From contig JNDT01002238.1 in NCBI GenBank assembly GCA_000697055.1, positions 113,123 through 177,122 of the forward strand: DNA of 64,000 bases. The letters are read 5' to 3'. Numbering within the stretch: the first letter of the stretch is position 1; every line of letters starts with the position of its first letter. Source of the stretch: Saksenaea vasiformis B4078 (taxonomy: Eukaryota; Mucoromycota; Mucoromycetes; Mucorales; Saksenaeaceae). Below are positions 48,004 to 59,047 of the stretch, piece after piece. The notes below the pieces were generated by a model. The model worked only from the letters and a program-made list of their open reading frames with translations. It was not told the DNA's origin and did no database searches. Made by a program: the position numbers and the translations under genes.

Positions 48004-49014
48004 ATGTCTAGTGCTAAACGAGCAAAAGGATCATTTGACTCAGATGATTATTTTGACCGGCCGTCTTCTTCGAAACGTGTTCGCTTCAACGCCTCACGGT
48101 CTGAATCACCCGGTGATTTCGAAATCAATCATGAAGATGCGCTAGAAGAAAAGAAGCGACGACGAGGTGCAGTAGACGCCGAACTGTATGGTAGCGATGA
48201 TGAAGAAGTGGGCGGTGGAGTGTACAGTAGCGCATCCGAGGACGAAGAGGACCAAGAGGAAGGGCGCGGCAAAAAGCCAGAGAAGAATAATGATGACTTC
48301 GATATGTTTGCGGACGACGCCGAGCTCGAAAGCGGCCCACAGAAGAAAAAGGGTCGTCGCAAGTTGGAACTCAACGAAATTGAAGGTCAAGAGTTTGAAT
48401 CGCATGATCGTTCAGATTCTGAAGATGAACAAAGCAAAGAACCCAAAGTGACGGCGTTCAACATGCGGCAGGAAATGGAAGAAGGAAGCTTCGATGCACA
48501 AGGCAACTACGTTCGCAATAAAGAAGATCCACAAGCTTTCCACGATCGCTGGATGGAAGGCATTTCGCGGAAAGATATGTCACGCGCTAGAGAAGCTCAG
48601 GAACGCCGAGACAAAGAAGAAGCCTTGAAAGAAGCCGCACGACAGGCTGATATGCCACAAACAAAGTCGGACGTGTATCGAGCATTAGTTGAATACCTGT
48701 TACCGGGTGAGAACGTGCGCGACGCTTTATCCAAACTGGGTGGTGGCGCAAAAAAGATTCCTGCATGGAAACAAAAGCTCATGCAAAAGAAGAATAAAAA
48801 CAGTCAAGCAAAACAAAATGAACAACCTACGGATGAAAAAGCAGAAGAAGCAAGGAAAGAAAAGGTGGAGGCGATTACCGGTTTGGCAGATCAGATGATG
48901 GCATTAGGACACTTTGGAATTTACGACGATACTTTGGAGATAATGGTTCGACATTTGAGACGTGAAGGCAGCGTCCCTGAAGACTGGGTGCCATCAGGAA
49001 TCCATCGTGCGTAG
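48004..49014 (+). CDS. LIN1: LIN1/CD2BP2-like U5 snRNP protein lacking the GYF domain
   Basis: Single exon, 336 residues. The N-terminus (KRVRFN) and acidic DD/EE-rich middle are followed by the family core VTAFNMRQEMEEGSFDAQGN and then DRWMEGI. A helical region holds LVEYLLPGENVRDALSKLGG, and QMMALGHFGIYDDTLEIMVRHLRREG comes near the end. In yeast Lin1 and human CD2BP2 (U5-52K) this is followed by a C-terminal GYF domain that binds Pro-rich ligands and Dib1/U5-15K. Here the protein stops at PSGIHRA, just where the domain should start, and I see no WEYKW-like block or splice route in the 180 bp before the next gene. The protein should still join U5 snRNP through its core (inference). The start at 48004 is chosen because MSSAKRAK begins the conserved basic region; an upstream in-frame ATG at 47902 is less likely. 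Confidence 0.88.
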   Translation: MSSAKRAKGSFDSDDYFDRPSSSKRVRFNASRSESPGDFEINHEDALEEKKRRRGAVDAELYGSDDEEVGGGVYSSASEDEEDQEEGRGKKPEKNNDDFDMFADDAELESGPQKKKGRRKLELNEIEGQEFESHDRSDSEDEQSKEPKVTAFNMRQEMEEGSFDAQGNYVRNKEDPQAFHDRWMEGISRKDMSRAREAQERRDKEEALKEAARQADMPQTKSDVYRALVEYLLPGENVRDALSKLGGGAKKIPAWKQKLMQKKNKNSQAKQNEQPTDEKAEEARKEKVEAITGLADQMMALGHFGIYDDTLEIMVRHLRREGSVPEDWVPSGIHRA

Positions 49015-49198
49015 CAGTATTTTAGTATTGTCTTTATTGCAATTTTCTTTTTCTTTTTCTTTTTTACAACAAAATCCTAAGGAAATCGTTTTGGGTCAGG
49101 GAAATGCCCTCGCCTAGGATGCTGGCTTCCGATGCCGTTGGGCCCAAAAGCATAACCGCTTATAACGTTTTACAGATCGAGAGCACGCTAGTATCATA

Positions 49199-49936
49199 TT
49201 ATTCAGTTTTGGACATTTTCGGCTCTACTTTGTTGCCCCAGTAAAGAATGACCTGTAAGAGTAGGATACCATTAAGAACACTAGCCAGGATAGTTCCCCC
49301 AAGCATCAATGGATCATCCAATTCGGTCATTGTTGTGAACACGCGAGCGACACTCCCGCCGAAATAGGTGATCACAGAGAAAACAGATAGTTGTCCAGTT
49401 GACTTATTGGCAAGATTGGTGAAGATTTGTGGGATTTTGCTGGCCAAGCTCAACGGAATAGCGGCGGCGTATAAACTGGCGAGAGCCCAGGTAGGCACAA
49501 TGGCTTCGTTACGGAGACAGTGGAGGACACCGAAGAAGTTGAAAAGGGTAAAGAACATAGCGCGGTATTGTTGCGTATACATCAGGATAAGAAGCATGAC
49601 AATAATGTTCTGTAACGCAATAAACATAACTTCGCCGTATGTGCTGAACGGATTTCCTTGACGCAAGTTGTATACCAGAGTGATGACATAACTCAGTGTT
49701 TCTAAAAGGTACGACGACATGGAGAGACCCTCGGCAGATTTATTGCGAATGATGGTGAGGATCTGAGGGATCTTGACGATAGAACCTCCCAGCACGATAC
49801 CAAGACCCAACCCCTTCGAAATGGCATACTTGACACAATCAACGTCCATAATGTTCAAGTCCTTGACCAAAGTTGCATAACATTGCTCGCCCAAAAGAGC
49901 GGCGAGCGGTTCACTTAGCATCGGTGGCAGATCCAT
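49199..49936 (-). CDS. MPDU1: Mannose-P-dolichol utilization protein (MPDU1/Lec35, PQ-loop)
   Basis: Single minus-strand exon of 245 residues, as in human MPDU1 (247). It shows the two PQ-loop repeats: KIPQILTIIRNKSAEGLS (about residue 58) and KIPQIFTNLANKSTGQLS (about 165). Each is the end of a hydrophobic helix and is followed by further membrane segments, about seven in all. CVKYAISKGLGLGIVLGGS before the first repeat is also typical. MPDU1 is an ER membrane protein needed for use of dolichol-phosphate mannose and glucose in N-glycan, GPI-anchor and O-mannosyl synthesis; its exact mechanism is unsettled. The start is MDLPPML rather than the in-frame ATG at 50038, because it gives the family length. 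It converges with LIN1, with 184 bp between the stops. Confidence 0.94.
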   Translation of the reverse strand: MDLPPMLSEPLAALLGEQCYATLVKDLNIMDVDCVKYAISKGLGLGIVLGGSIVKIPQILTIIRNKSAEGLSMSSYLLETLSYVITLVYNLRQGNPFSTYGEVMFIALQNIIVMLLILMYTQQYRAMFFTLFNFFGVLHCLRNEAIVPTWALASLYAAAIPLSLASKIPQIFTNLANKSTGQLSVFSVITYFGGSVARVFTTMTELDDPLMLGGTILASVLNGILLLQVILYWGNKVEPKMSKTE

Positions 49937-51929
49937 AGAGTAAAAGAGAGAAAGATGGGTTCCTGTGGGATGAAACTCCGTTTCGCTATCACGACGCGCT
50001 GATACACGTGGCACGATGAGAAACGACCCCAGCAACATGTGCGATTGCTATGATGTGACAAAGATTCTACCCTAGGTGCATGTTCGACCATCTACTACTC
50101 GCTGCCAAAGGTATCAACAACGTTTGCATTGTATCTCATTTCATAGTCTGTGCTTCTGTTCTTCCACCGCAGGTAACCCGATTCCCACGATATCGGTTCT
50201 CCCTTCAAAGAAGTCTGAACCGTGAATGTCAGTCTCTTTTGCTCTGTAAAACATTGATGTATATGTTATTATCAAGGTAAATCCATTGCTCCCTCTAGAA
50301 AAAGAGAATTTCGTCGAAGAACTTGACAATTTGGCTTCAATAACTTGCGTGGTCGCTCTCTAAACAAAGTTTTCCGTACCACATAGTAGGGCTATCGCGG
50401 TAACTGCTAGGAATTCTCAAGTTTGCAATAACTCAGATACTTTTATCTTGGCTTGTATCGCAGTTCTCTCCTGATTCGACCGCGATCCACGCTTATTCCT
50501 ATAGTAGCGCATCACCAAAGCTTATAGTATGAAAGACAAGAAGCAAACGTCCGAGATTCTCTCACTATTATGAAGTGTCATCATTCGATACGATAGTCAC
50601 TGTTGGATGTCCTCAGAGACTCGACCATTCTTCTGAAGTCATCAGACAACGACGTGTAGCCAGCAAAAGTGTTATATTTGGAAACTCTAACCATGTATGC
50701 ACTACTTTTAGCTTTCTCAACAGAATCGTCTATGTCTGCAAAAATCTGAAGAAGGAAACCCGCAGCTTTTTACAGTACCAATGTATGCGAAAGTCTCCAT
50801 TTTTGCTTATTCAAGACGGCACGCAAGCACGTGAAACTGGGGTTTATCCTTTAGAAGTACGATCAAGAATAGTACTTCCATACGTCTCGTTTGAACGTTG
50901 GGAATGAGCGCTTAGTGATTGAGCCGCTACAACTAGACCTTCTCATGAATGCCTCCATGTAAATTGACGCTTAACCTCAGAACGCAGCTTCAAAGTGGAT
51001 GTTCAATAAACAAGGGACACATGCAATTCCTATATCAATGTTTATATTTGCTCATAAGTCCCACCTGGCTTCATCGCCATGGTCGCCATGATTTTCCGCA
51101 TTTCTACCTTCTAGTTTTTCCTAGTAGGTTTTCAATAAACATGTGCGTGAACTGAATATCTTTTACATTCAAGTCGCATGGACCCTACGTTGGGGCTGAT
51201 GAGCCTTTGCGGAGGGAAGTAGTTCATTTCACTTTAGTTCGCGCCAGGATATCCCGAACTTTGCAATTGAGGTGGTTCAGTGATGGTTTCTTCGTATAAC
51301 CTCCGTTGCCGCTCCCAACCGCCAGATCGGGGACAGACTGCCATCGCTGCTTGGTTATTCCCTCCGGGAATAAGTGAATTGGCACCAAGTATCGTTTCAT
51401 TTACCAATCGTGAATGAATTCTTATGCTTCTCGAATAAACTCTGTGTACATCTGGGGACCAAGTTGGCACAAGTAGAGTATTACTTTGGTCGCCAGTTCA
51501 TTAACTAATGAACGTATATCTGGTTTCTTCCTTGGAGCACACCTGGCTCTTCATGGACATATGATCTACTTAGAGGCGCATAAATTCCTGCCCAATAAGC
51601 GTATTTGCCGAGATGAATGTGTAGCTGACAACTGAGGCTTCTGTCTATTGCAGGTTATAGTGATGACGACCTTTTCCCCCTCCATTAACAGCTAGAGAGA
51701 CCCGGTGGGGTGCCGGAACTTGGGCTCAATGCTCGCACAAGAATTAAATGAATTCGCCATTGTCGAACACATTTTACTCGTCCATTTCTTTTGTGCATAA
51801 CATCTCTTAAGCCTGCCACAAAAGTCACACAAAAGTTGGTGGAACTGTGACTCAGTGAACCTGGGACGGCCGAAAGGACATTTTTGACCCCAAAGTGTCC
51901 TTGTTTTCAGGAAAAGAAAAAAGGTCCTC
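49937..51929. other. 2-kb spacer without a supported gene
   Basis: Frames up to 110 codons (50575-50907) without similarity or splice context. No RNA gene or repeat recognised. The last 200 bp should include the kinase promoter. Confidence 0.5.
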
Positions 51930-53075
51930 ATGTCTTACAAAATGTATGCAATGCTGCCTCAGACCGAGGCGGCATTGGACCACATTCTGCAACATCGTGA
52001 GCGATTCATGAGTGAACGTCTCGAAAAGGGTCTTTCACGTAAACCCTTGGTAGTTGGCATATCAGGTTGTCAAGGAAGTGGCAAAACGACACTATCGGAT
52101 ACCTTAGTTCATATACTACGAGAAGAGCCATACAATCTCAATGTTGTTTCCATTTCCTTGGACGATTTATACCTGACAAGAGCCGAACAGGTTCAATTAG
52201 CGAAGGTGAATCCCGGGAATAGATTGTTACAGTATCGCGGCCAAGCTGGTTCGCATGACATTGGCTTGGGTCTATCTCTCTTTGAAAACCTGATGAAAAC
52301 CTCCGATTTACCAGTTCATATACCATCCTATGACAAATCTCTGCATGGGGGCTTGGGAGACCGACTCAGTGAAACGTCATGGAGAGCTGCTTATGGTCCT
52401 TTTGACATTATCTTATTCGAGGGCTGGTCATTGGGATTCAAACCGTTATTGGAAGAGGAGTTGACACGCATCTATATTGAAAAAAGGAGGAAAAATGGGT
52501 CGACGCGGCTGAGGCAACATCCAATTGAGCATCTTCAGATAATGAACGAGTATCTGAAAGCTTATGAACGTGACCTTTACCCATGGTTGGATATATTTAT
52601 TCATCTTTTACCTATCGATACGGAACTGGTATATCAATGGCGATTGGAACAAGAGCATCATGCAAAGGAGCAGCGGGGTATAGAAGGGCTCTCGGATGAC
52701 GCTGTACGAGATTTTGTGGACACCTACATGCCAGCCTACGAGCTATACCTCCCAAGATTAATTGAAGTTGGTTTCTTCGGTCAAGGACGACATGGCGAGA
52801 CACGAAAAGGATACGAAGGACGTTGTCGTTTAGATGGTGGGTATAGTGGAGCGGAGCGCCATATGCAACTGGTTTTGGACCAAGACCGGCGTGTCATACG
52901 ATCCGAACGCATAAAGGAATCGGTGTTAGAAAGTGAGTCAAGCTCCGCCTCCAGAGGGAGTATGAGCCGAAGGTCCGAACATCGGTGGATCATCGCTGGG
53001 TGCGTTATCGTTGGTATTATAGGATTCATGGTATTCCACCACCGTCAATTGGGTGGAGTTCGTCTTTCTTCTTGA
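51930..53075 (+). CDS. TDA10: Tda10/D-glycerate 3-kinase-like P-loop kinase with C-terminal membrane segment
   Basis: Single exon, 381 residues. A Walker A loop GISGCQGSGKTT lies at residues 43-54, followed by VVSISLDDLYLT (Walker B-like region) and NPGNRLLQYRGQAGSHD. PSYDKSLHGGLGDR and FDIILFEGWSLGF come next, then LDIFIHLLPIDTELVYQWRLEQEH. This block order is that of the yeast Tda10/plant glycerate kinase (GLYK) branch of the PRK/pantothenate kinase fold. The plant enzyme phosphorylates D-glycerate to 3-phosphoglycerate; the substrate of Tda10 is not established, so the function here is by family only. The family normally ends soon after YMPAYELYLP. This protein continues for about 80 residues through a Ser/Arg-rich linker into a hydrophobic helix at about 353-369 (WIIAGCVIVGIIGFMVF) and a short tail, resembling a tail anchor. 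Confidence 0.88.
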   Translation: MSYKMYAMLPQTEAALDHILQHRERFMSERLEKGLSRKPLVVGISGCQGSGKTTLSDTLVHILREEPYNLNVVSISLDDLYLTRAEQVQLAKVNPGNRLLQYRGQAGSHDIGLGLSLFENLMKTSDLPVHIPSYDKSLHGGLGDRLSETSWRAAYGPFDIILFEGWSLGFKPLLEEELTRIYIEKRRKNGSTRLRQHPIEHLQIMNEYLKAYERDLYPWLDIFIHLLPIDTELVYQWRLEQEHHAKEQRGIEGLSDDAVRDFVDTYMPAYELYLPRLIEVGFFGQGRHGETRKGYEGRCRLDGGYSGAERHMQLVLDQDRRVIRSERIKESVLESESSSASRGSMSRRSEHRWIIAGCVIVGIIGFMVFHHRQLGGVRLSS

Positions 53076-53569
53076 AGCCCTCGGTGGTGTGCGAGATGAC
53101 GTCGTACTGTAAATATATACAAAGTATCAAACTTACTCTTTTTGACTCGTTCGTAAAAAAAGCAAGAGATTGATTGGGGGGTTAATGGGCTATAGAAAGG
53201 AATACGATAGTATAAAAAATGAATGGTGTATAAGTAACAAGGGTTTATGACATGGAGAGTTAAAGATCTAGAGGATACTAAGAAATAAGGATTTTGTTAT
53301 ATTTCGGGTTTCTGTGTAATGGGCTGGAAGGCACCTGAGTGGCAAAAAGAAAAATGTCGTCCAATGTTAGACGCGTCAACAAACTCAGACGGCGACATCC
53401 CATTCAACTACACACTGAGTACATTTTTTGTTTTTTTCTTCCTTTTTCATACTCCTCTTGGACACGACCCTCCGCCCTTTTTTTTATTTACTTTTTGCAA
53501 CAACGTTTATTTCTTCTTGAAGCGCGTCTGTAATTTGAATTGTGAACCTGGGATTTTCCTATTGCAATC
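53076..53569. other. Spacer upstream of the PWWP gene
   Basis: Contains T-rich tracts near 53430-53510, probably promoter and leader. No gene seen. Confidence 0.55.
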
Positions 53570-55266
53570 ATGCGTCCAAAAGACTCATCACAGTACCCAG
53601 CTGGAACGACTGTGTTTGCCAAGCTTAAGGGATACCCATGGTGGCCGGCAAGGGTAAGTTGCAACCAAGATGAACGATAATCGTCATTGTGATCTCCATG
53701 ATTGAACATCACAAAGGGATGAGATCTTGGAGAAAGTCTGGTGACTTTAGCGATACACACTGTGGCGTTGGTGACATGCGGCAACTCACTCTGTTTTCCT
53801 ATAGATTGAAGCCGACCAAGACGTTCCTGCCAAAGTATTGAAACAGAGAGCAAAAACAAAAGGTCCTTTGTGGACTGTCTTCTTTTATGGTTCCAGAGAT
53901 TAGTAAGTATCAATCAGTGAGAAGAAAAAAAAAAGAACAAGAAAAGGTGGTGGTTAACATCGCACTTTTTTTTAGTGGTTTCTTTGGTCCTGATGCTATC
54001 AGACCATTTGACCGTGTCAATGTGGAACGAGATCTCAAGGCAAAAAAGTTTAAGAGCAAAGATCTGGAGTTAGCTGTACGTCAAGCGTTGGACCCGTCTT
54101 CGTTGGATGAAGATATGGAGGAGGATGAGGAGGAGGAAGGCTCTGCCGAAGAAGAGGAAGAAGGGGGCAGATCGAGAAAGACAAGGGAAAAGGCGAGCAA
54201 AAGGAAACAGGTTACCGAGACACCAAAGCGAAAGAAGGCAGCTGCCTCCAATGGAAGAAGAAAACAAAAGGCAGCAGTGGAGGAAGAAGAAGACTCCGAA
54301 GATACAGAATCCACCCCTGTGAAAACGAAGAGGCGGGCTCGCAAGATGGAGGAGGATAAGGCGTCTGAAGAAACAACACATGAAAATACCAGAGACAGGA
54401 AGAAACGGGTAAGACAGCAACCATCGAGGAAAAAAAGGGGGATAGGAATGGGAAGGCATGAAGTGGCATGTGTGTTTTAACAGTAAGAAAAACTGTTAGC
54501 GCAAGTCCATGTCGATTGAAAAAGAGGACGATCTTGCGAATGCCTCTCCTACGGTAACGCATAAATCGGTGGATGTCGCACAAAGTGATACGGCCATGCC
54601 ACACGATGAACGGTCTAAGCCATATGATCCAGAGGCGTACAAGAGAACGCCTGAATTCAAGCGAACATATCACACCAGACACAGACTCCAAAAACTCGTA
54701 TACGATAAGAAACCTGTAGGTTTGATGGATAAAATGAATGGGGTACAAGGCATGGGTTACTGATTGAGAGAGGGGAACAAATTTGACAGGGTGAGATTCC
54801 ACCGGAAGACTATCCAAAGATTGCGCAGGTGGTCAAGGATATTGAGGAATTGCCAATGACATACGAGCTACTGAGGGTAAGCTTTTTTTTTCAGCAACCA
54901 AGGAATGTGAAGAAACTGAGGATTTGGGATTAGGAAACCAAAATCGGCAAGGTCGTTAAAGCTGCATGCACATACAATTACGAGGAGGATACGGAGTATT
55001 ACATCAAGGAGCGTTGCCAGAACCTGATGAAACATTGGAAAGCGCTATTTTCTGATCCGGGTCGCTTGCAGGAGCAAGCAAAAGCTACAACGGGACAGGA
55101 CGTTGCGACTGCTGCTGCGCAGCCTGCCGCAAAGAAGGAAGCATCAATCGAACCTATGCAGGTGGACGAGGTAAAAGCTACGACTGAGGAGCATTCTGTA
55201 ACCAGTATACCATTGACAACGAAGGAAGGCGAGGCCACCGAGGACACATCCGTGCTGGAAGCTTGA
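53570..55266 (+). CDS. PWWP plus TFIIS-N/IBD-like chromatin protein (LEDGF/HDGF-type)
   Basis: Six exons, 53570-53653, 53805-53902, 53976-54408, 54500-54715, 54790-54876 and 54934-55266, all in phase, 416 residues. Exons 1-3 encode a PWWP domain (VFAKLKGYPWWPARIEA, then TVFFYGSRDYGFF, which spans the exon 2/3 join), a reader of methylated H3K36 in nucleosomes. An acidic and Lys/Arg-rich low-complexity middle follows. Exons 4-6 encode a helical bundle (RTYHTRHRLQKLVYDKKP, EDYPKIAQVVKDIEELPM, TKIGKVVKAACTYN, then CQNLMKHWKALF). This resembles the TFIIS N-terminal/integrase-binding domain of LEDGF and HDGF2, which docks elongation factors. The tail is acidic/Thr-rich. Inferred role: linking H3K36-methylated chromatin to the transcription elongation machinery. 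The intron at 54409-54499 ends at the second possible AG; the earlier one would stop the frame at once. Confidence 0.85.
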
Positions 55267-57842
55267 TCGGGTTGCGTAGGTTAAAATCTAGCGCAAACAT
55301 CTTAAGATTTGATTTTTCCATATTGAGTATCATCACGACTCTTTTCTTTTTCTTTTTTTTCTCTTCTTTATTTTCTTTCTGATGCTCTGTACTTTTTTTT
55401 TCTTTTCTCCCTCATACTCAAATGAACTGCATCCATGTTTTCCAAGGACAAGAGGCTATTCTCATTATCATAAGCCTTTGCCATCTCAGTACGTACGAAA
55501 GGTTATGATCATCCACTGAAGCTATTGTATGTTAGAACGTTAACATGTATCGCTAAGGAATGAGAGATGTATTTTCCTTCATCGTCTTGTAACTTCATTT
55601 ATTTATTATTATTATTTATGTGAACCAATGTTTTATTTGGTACGAGTGATAGCAACAAGGAAGGGGATGCCCGAATTTCAGGTGCATTGCATTGCAGACT
55701 TGACACTTGCGACACTTGTGGACAATAACAGAAGTTATAGCGTATACGAGGCTACTGGGCGTTGGAATAGTTAGTATGACTTTGAAGGGATCGGCAGTGG
55801 ATCATCGAGTGTAGCAGTCAAAAGTGATGTGCACTGTGGATTGATCTAAGCGGGAATAAAGTTGACGGTATAGGGGACCTGTCGGAAGCAACAAATCGAC
55901 CGAAAAATATCCATTCTGTAATAGTACGTTAGAGCACTGTGAAGAATGATCACAAGAGATGAGCATGAGATGCAATGTACTTTCACTTCGGGCGTTAAGA
56001 AACAGAGACACTATTCGACCCGTCACTGTCTGCAGATATTTTGCTTATATATCGACGCGAGAAGTGCAGAAAAGTTTCAGAGTGATAGACCGTGTGGTTT
56101 GACTGGAAGGGAAAGCTCGGTTGGTAAATGAATTGTAGTATGTAGCCATGTCAACGCACGTCTATCTGTAACAGCGGATTCGCAGTTGCTTCATAAACAT
56201 GAATGCTCTCCCTTATTTATCTATACTTGTTGTACGCAATTTCTTTTTAAATTCACTGTACAAGACCGGTTGACAAACCTCGGAAGTCATTAGTATGTTT
56301 TCCCGCGAACCTTCCCTAGCCAGGCCGAGACAGTTGGAAAGTATGGCCAAAGATTTAAACTCCCAGGAGAGCTATTTCGGGTGAGGCGTCAAGGATGGAC
56401 CGGGACGCTTATTTCCTGATCCTTATGCCCACCAGCTGACAACAAAAAGATGTCATTGTTTTGGATATACTTCTTTATCTCCGATACGTTTCTTACTACG
56501 GAACTATCGTATCAGGACCCTTGTAATAAAGTCTCTTCCCGAGATATTTCTGGGTGAGAAACGATGAAAGCTCCAGTAGCAGCAGCGCTTAGCTGCAGCC
56601 GATAACGGAGTAAATATCTGTACAGCTAGTCTTCCTTTCTATGTTATGTAGAACAAGGAACTAGTAAATAAATGGAGGGCTGGGCGTAAGACACCAAGAG
56701 TGAAAAAGGAAGCAGAAACAAACAAAGTACTGATGGAATGCCATCCGTTCCGACACACTGCGAACGGACGGAGTGCTTTGATGGCGATCCAAACAGGTTT
56801 CAGAAACAGCAGCATAAAGTAGCAAAATCACTCAGTTAACGATGCTCGCTTCTCTATCAGTACAGTAGAATTCACACTTCCCAGCCATCATTTGTTTCGT
56901 TAAACGGATTGATTCCTTGCTAGCGTAGCAACTGAAGTAAGCCCACGTCGTTACGTTAAAATAATTGGCTTGCTACTATTACTTGTGTTTGTGTTTTTAA
57001 GAACAAAATCTATATGGGAAACGGACACCGTGTAACAATCAGTGGAAGCCAACTAATTCGGGTTACATCAGAGTTGTCAAGGCTCTTGGTTGACTACGCT
57101 GTCAGCTGTTAGGTTCCGTGACGAAGGTTTATATGTTTCTAGTATGTGTGCCGATACCCGCTCGTTGTTCTATCGATGTCAGCGGCAGCGGATGCTGGCT
57201 ACGATGAAAATCACTGGATCAATGTCTTTGACTTTGTCACTGTGAGTAACGAACCACGCATCAACAGACACATATCCGTACTCCAAGTTCCTCTATGCTT
57301 ATTTTCGTCATTTCTTCTCCACTGATCGGAGAACAACGTTGGTGGATAATGCTACAAAAGCACACATTGTTGTTATGGAGACACCGATTTTGAGGATCTT
57401 GTATACGGGGTGAATTCATCGGCTTACTAAGTCGGTGGAGCGTGAAGGACGAGGAACGTTACTAGATAAGATGAATGCTATACGTTAAAAAGATATTCAA
57501 GTTGCAGTCAGCGGCAGCCAGGAACAAACCGCTGGTACGATCTAGGAAACCTGGTTGATCACGAGTGAACTGGCAAAGACCTCTTTGAAGCTTAGCTATC
57601 CTTTAGTATACCCGCCATTATTTCGTGTATCATTCCACATGTGGAAATGTGATTCAATTGCCTTTGTATTGCGGATAAGAGAGCTCCGCGATACACAGCA
57701 GCTTCATGCTGCTTTGAATGAGCCTTCTTCGAGAAAGAATCAATCGATCGCTGAAAAGAAGATAAACTACGTACTTGGCATATTGATTACTGCAAAGGAT
57801 CATATCCTGCTTGTATAAAGGTGGTACCCCCGTGGACAGGAG

Positions 57843-57883
<41 letters not shown>

Positions 57884-58954
57884 TTCGGTGAATGACGCAA
57901 AATTGCACATGAAATCGGGCAATTCATGGTCCCTTATTTAGAATCCCATTGAAGGGCCGCTTTACAAAAAGAAAACGAGGTTGATAGCTATACAGCACTG
58001 ACCACCAACTGTTAAACAGTAAGTAAAGCGATGTAAGCGTTGTTCTCAGTATCAGTCCATATTGATCTCCAACATTATCCACAGTTAGCATCCGCTGATT
58101 TTCCGTTGATCTAACCCTTCGTCACCACCACTACTACTATTGACAAAGACGCATAGCAAATAGGTATTAGTGGATTGCAGGACATATGCGGGTACTGTAG
58201 AGGAAGGAAGATCCATTTGCTGGCCGCAACGTTTGACGGTTCCATCTTCGTCACCCGTTGCTTTGGGTACTCCATGCTGACCGGGGTACTTGGTTTTTCT
58301 TACAATTTCTTTTTAGATTCCACTGCTAAATCTCATAATTTTCAGGTGTTAAAAGTTCATAGAAAGTTCTCCCTTTCTAAAGAAGTGTACAATCTTCATC
58401 GGAAAGAAGTATAATAATAGTAAACTCCACATCCTCCCGGTGGACGAGCGGATAAGAATGGTAATGAATTCAGCAACAACTGGAACGTGCAACTGATTTC
58501 CTTTATCTGGCCGTTCACGCCATCGTGAATCGAGAGCATCTCCAGGGAATGATTGGTTGGAATGAGGCGAAAACCGGGATCGCCAGCTTCAGACGCTACC
58601 CGAGGTCCGCATAATGTCTTATCCGACTCCAGTTCCGCCCCACATTGTTCAATTAAGTTGGTTAAGAGAACCATTATTACTTTTCCAAGTCAAGGTTCAG
58701 ACACATGCTTTTTTTATTTTATTTATTTAATTTGTCTTTCCGGCTTTGATGTGATAACATACGACAATGTTGGCATATTCTTTGATCCGTTCGATTATTT
58801 ATTTCGGGCATTGTACAACTTAAAATGAAAGCAACATCGGAATTACTAATAAGACCTACCTCGGAGGTTACACTACCAGCCAGTAAAAAGCAACCGATAA
58901 TCAGTTGAGGATGGACACGGACAGCCACCGGCTAACCGTTTTAACACCGTGCGC
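55267..58954. other. 3.7-kb gene-poor stretch
   Basis: No supported gene. Frames are below 95 codons. A short possible exon (57179-57241, MSAAADAGYDENHW... ending at a GTGAGT donor) has no partner I could find. A 35-A tract at 57847-57881 is listed separately. Confidence 0.5.
57847..57881 (+). repeat. 35-base poly(A) tract
   Basis: An uninterrupted run of 35 A, far longer than any other homopolymer in the window. It could be the tail of a retroposed RNA (SINE, LINE end or processed pseudogene) or a simple expanded repeat. The upstream sequence shows no AATAAA within 30 bases and no recognisable gene. I found no target-site duplication by eye. Confidence 0.8.
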
Positions 58955-58964
58955 TATATAAAAG
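58955..58964 (+). promoter_or_regulatory. TATA box
   Basis: TATATAAAAG about 90 bp upstream of the ATG at 59048, with a CA/AC-rich leader between them (for example CACACATTCATACACATATC). This is the typical core promoter of a strongly or conditionally expressed small gene. Confidence 0.6.
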
Positions 58965-59047
58965 ACAAAAATTTTTAAATCACAAATTTAACATATTTCC
59001 TCACACTATTGACATCCACTACACACATTCATACACATATCAACACC

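Noticed and set aside
47606..48145. 179-codon plus-strand frame between the Sel1 gene and LIN1
   Set aside because: It overlaps the LIN1 start in another register and lacks any domain.
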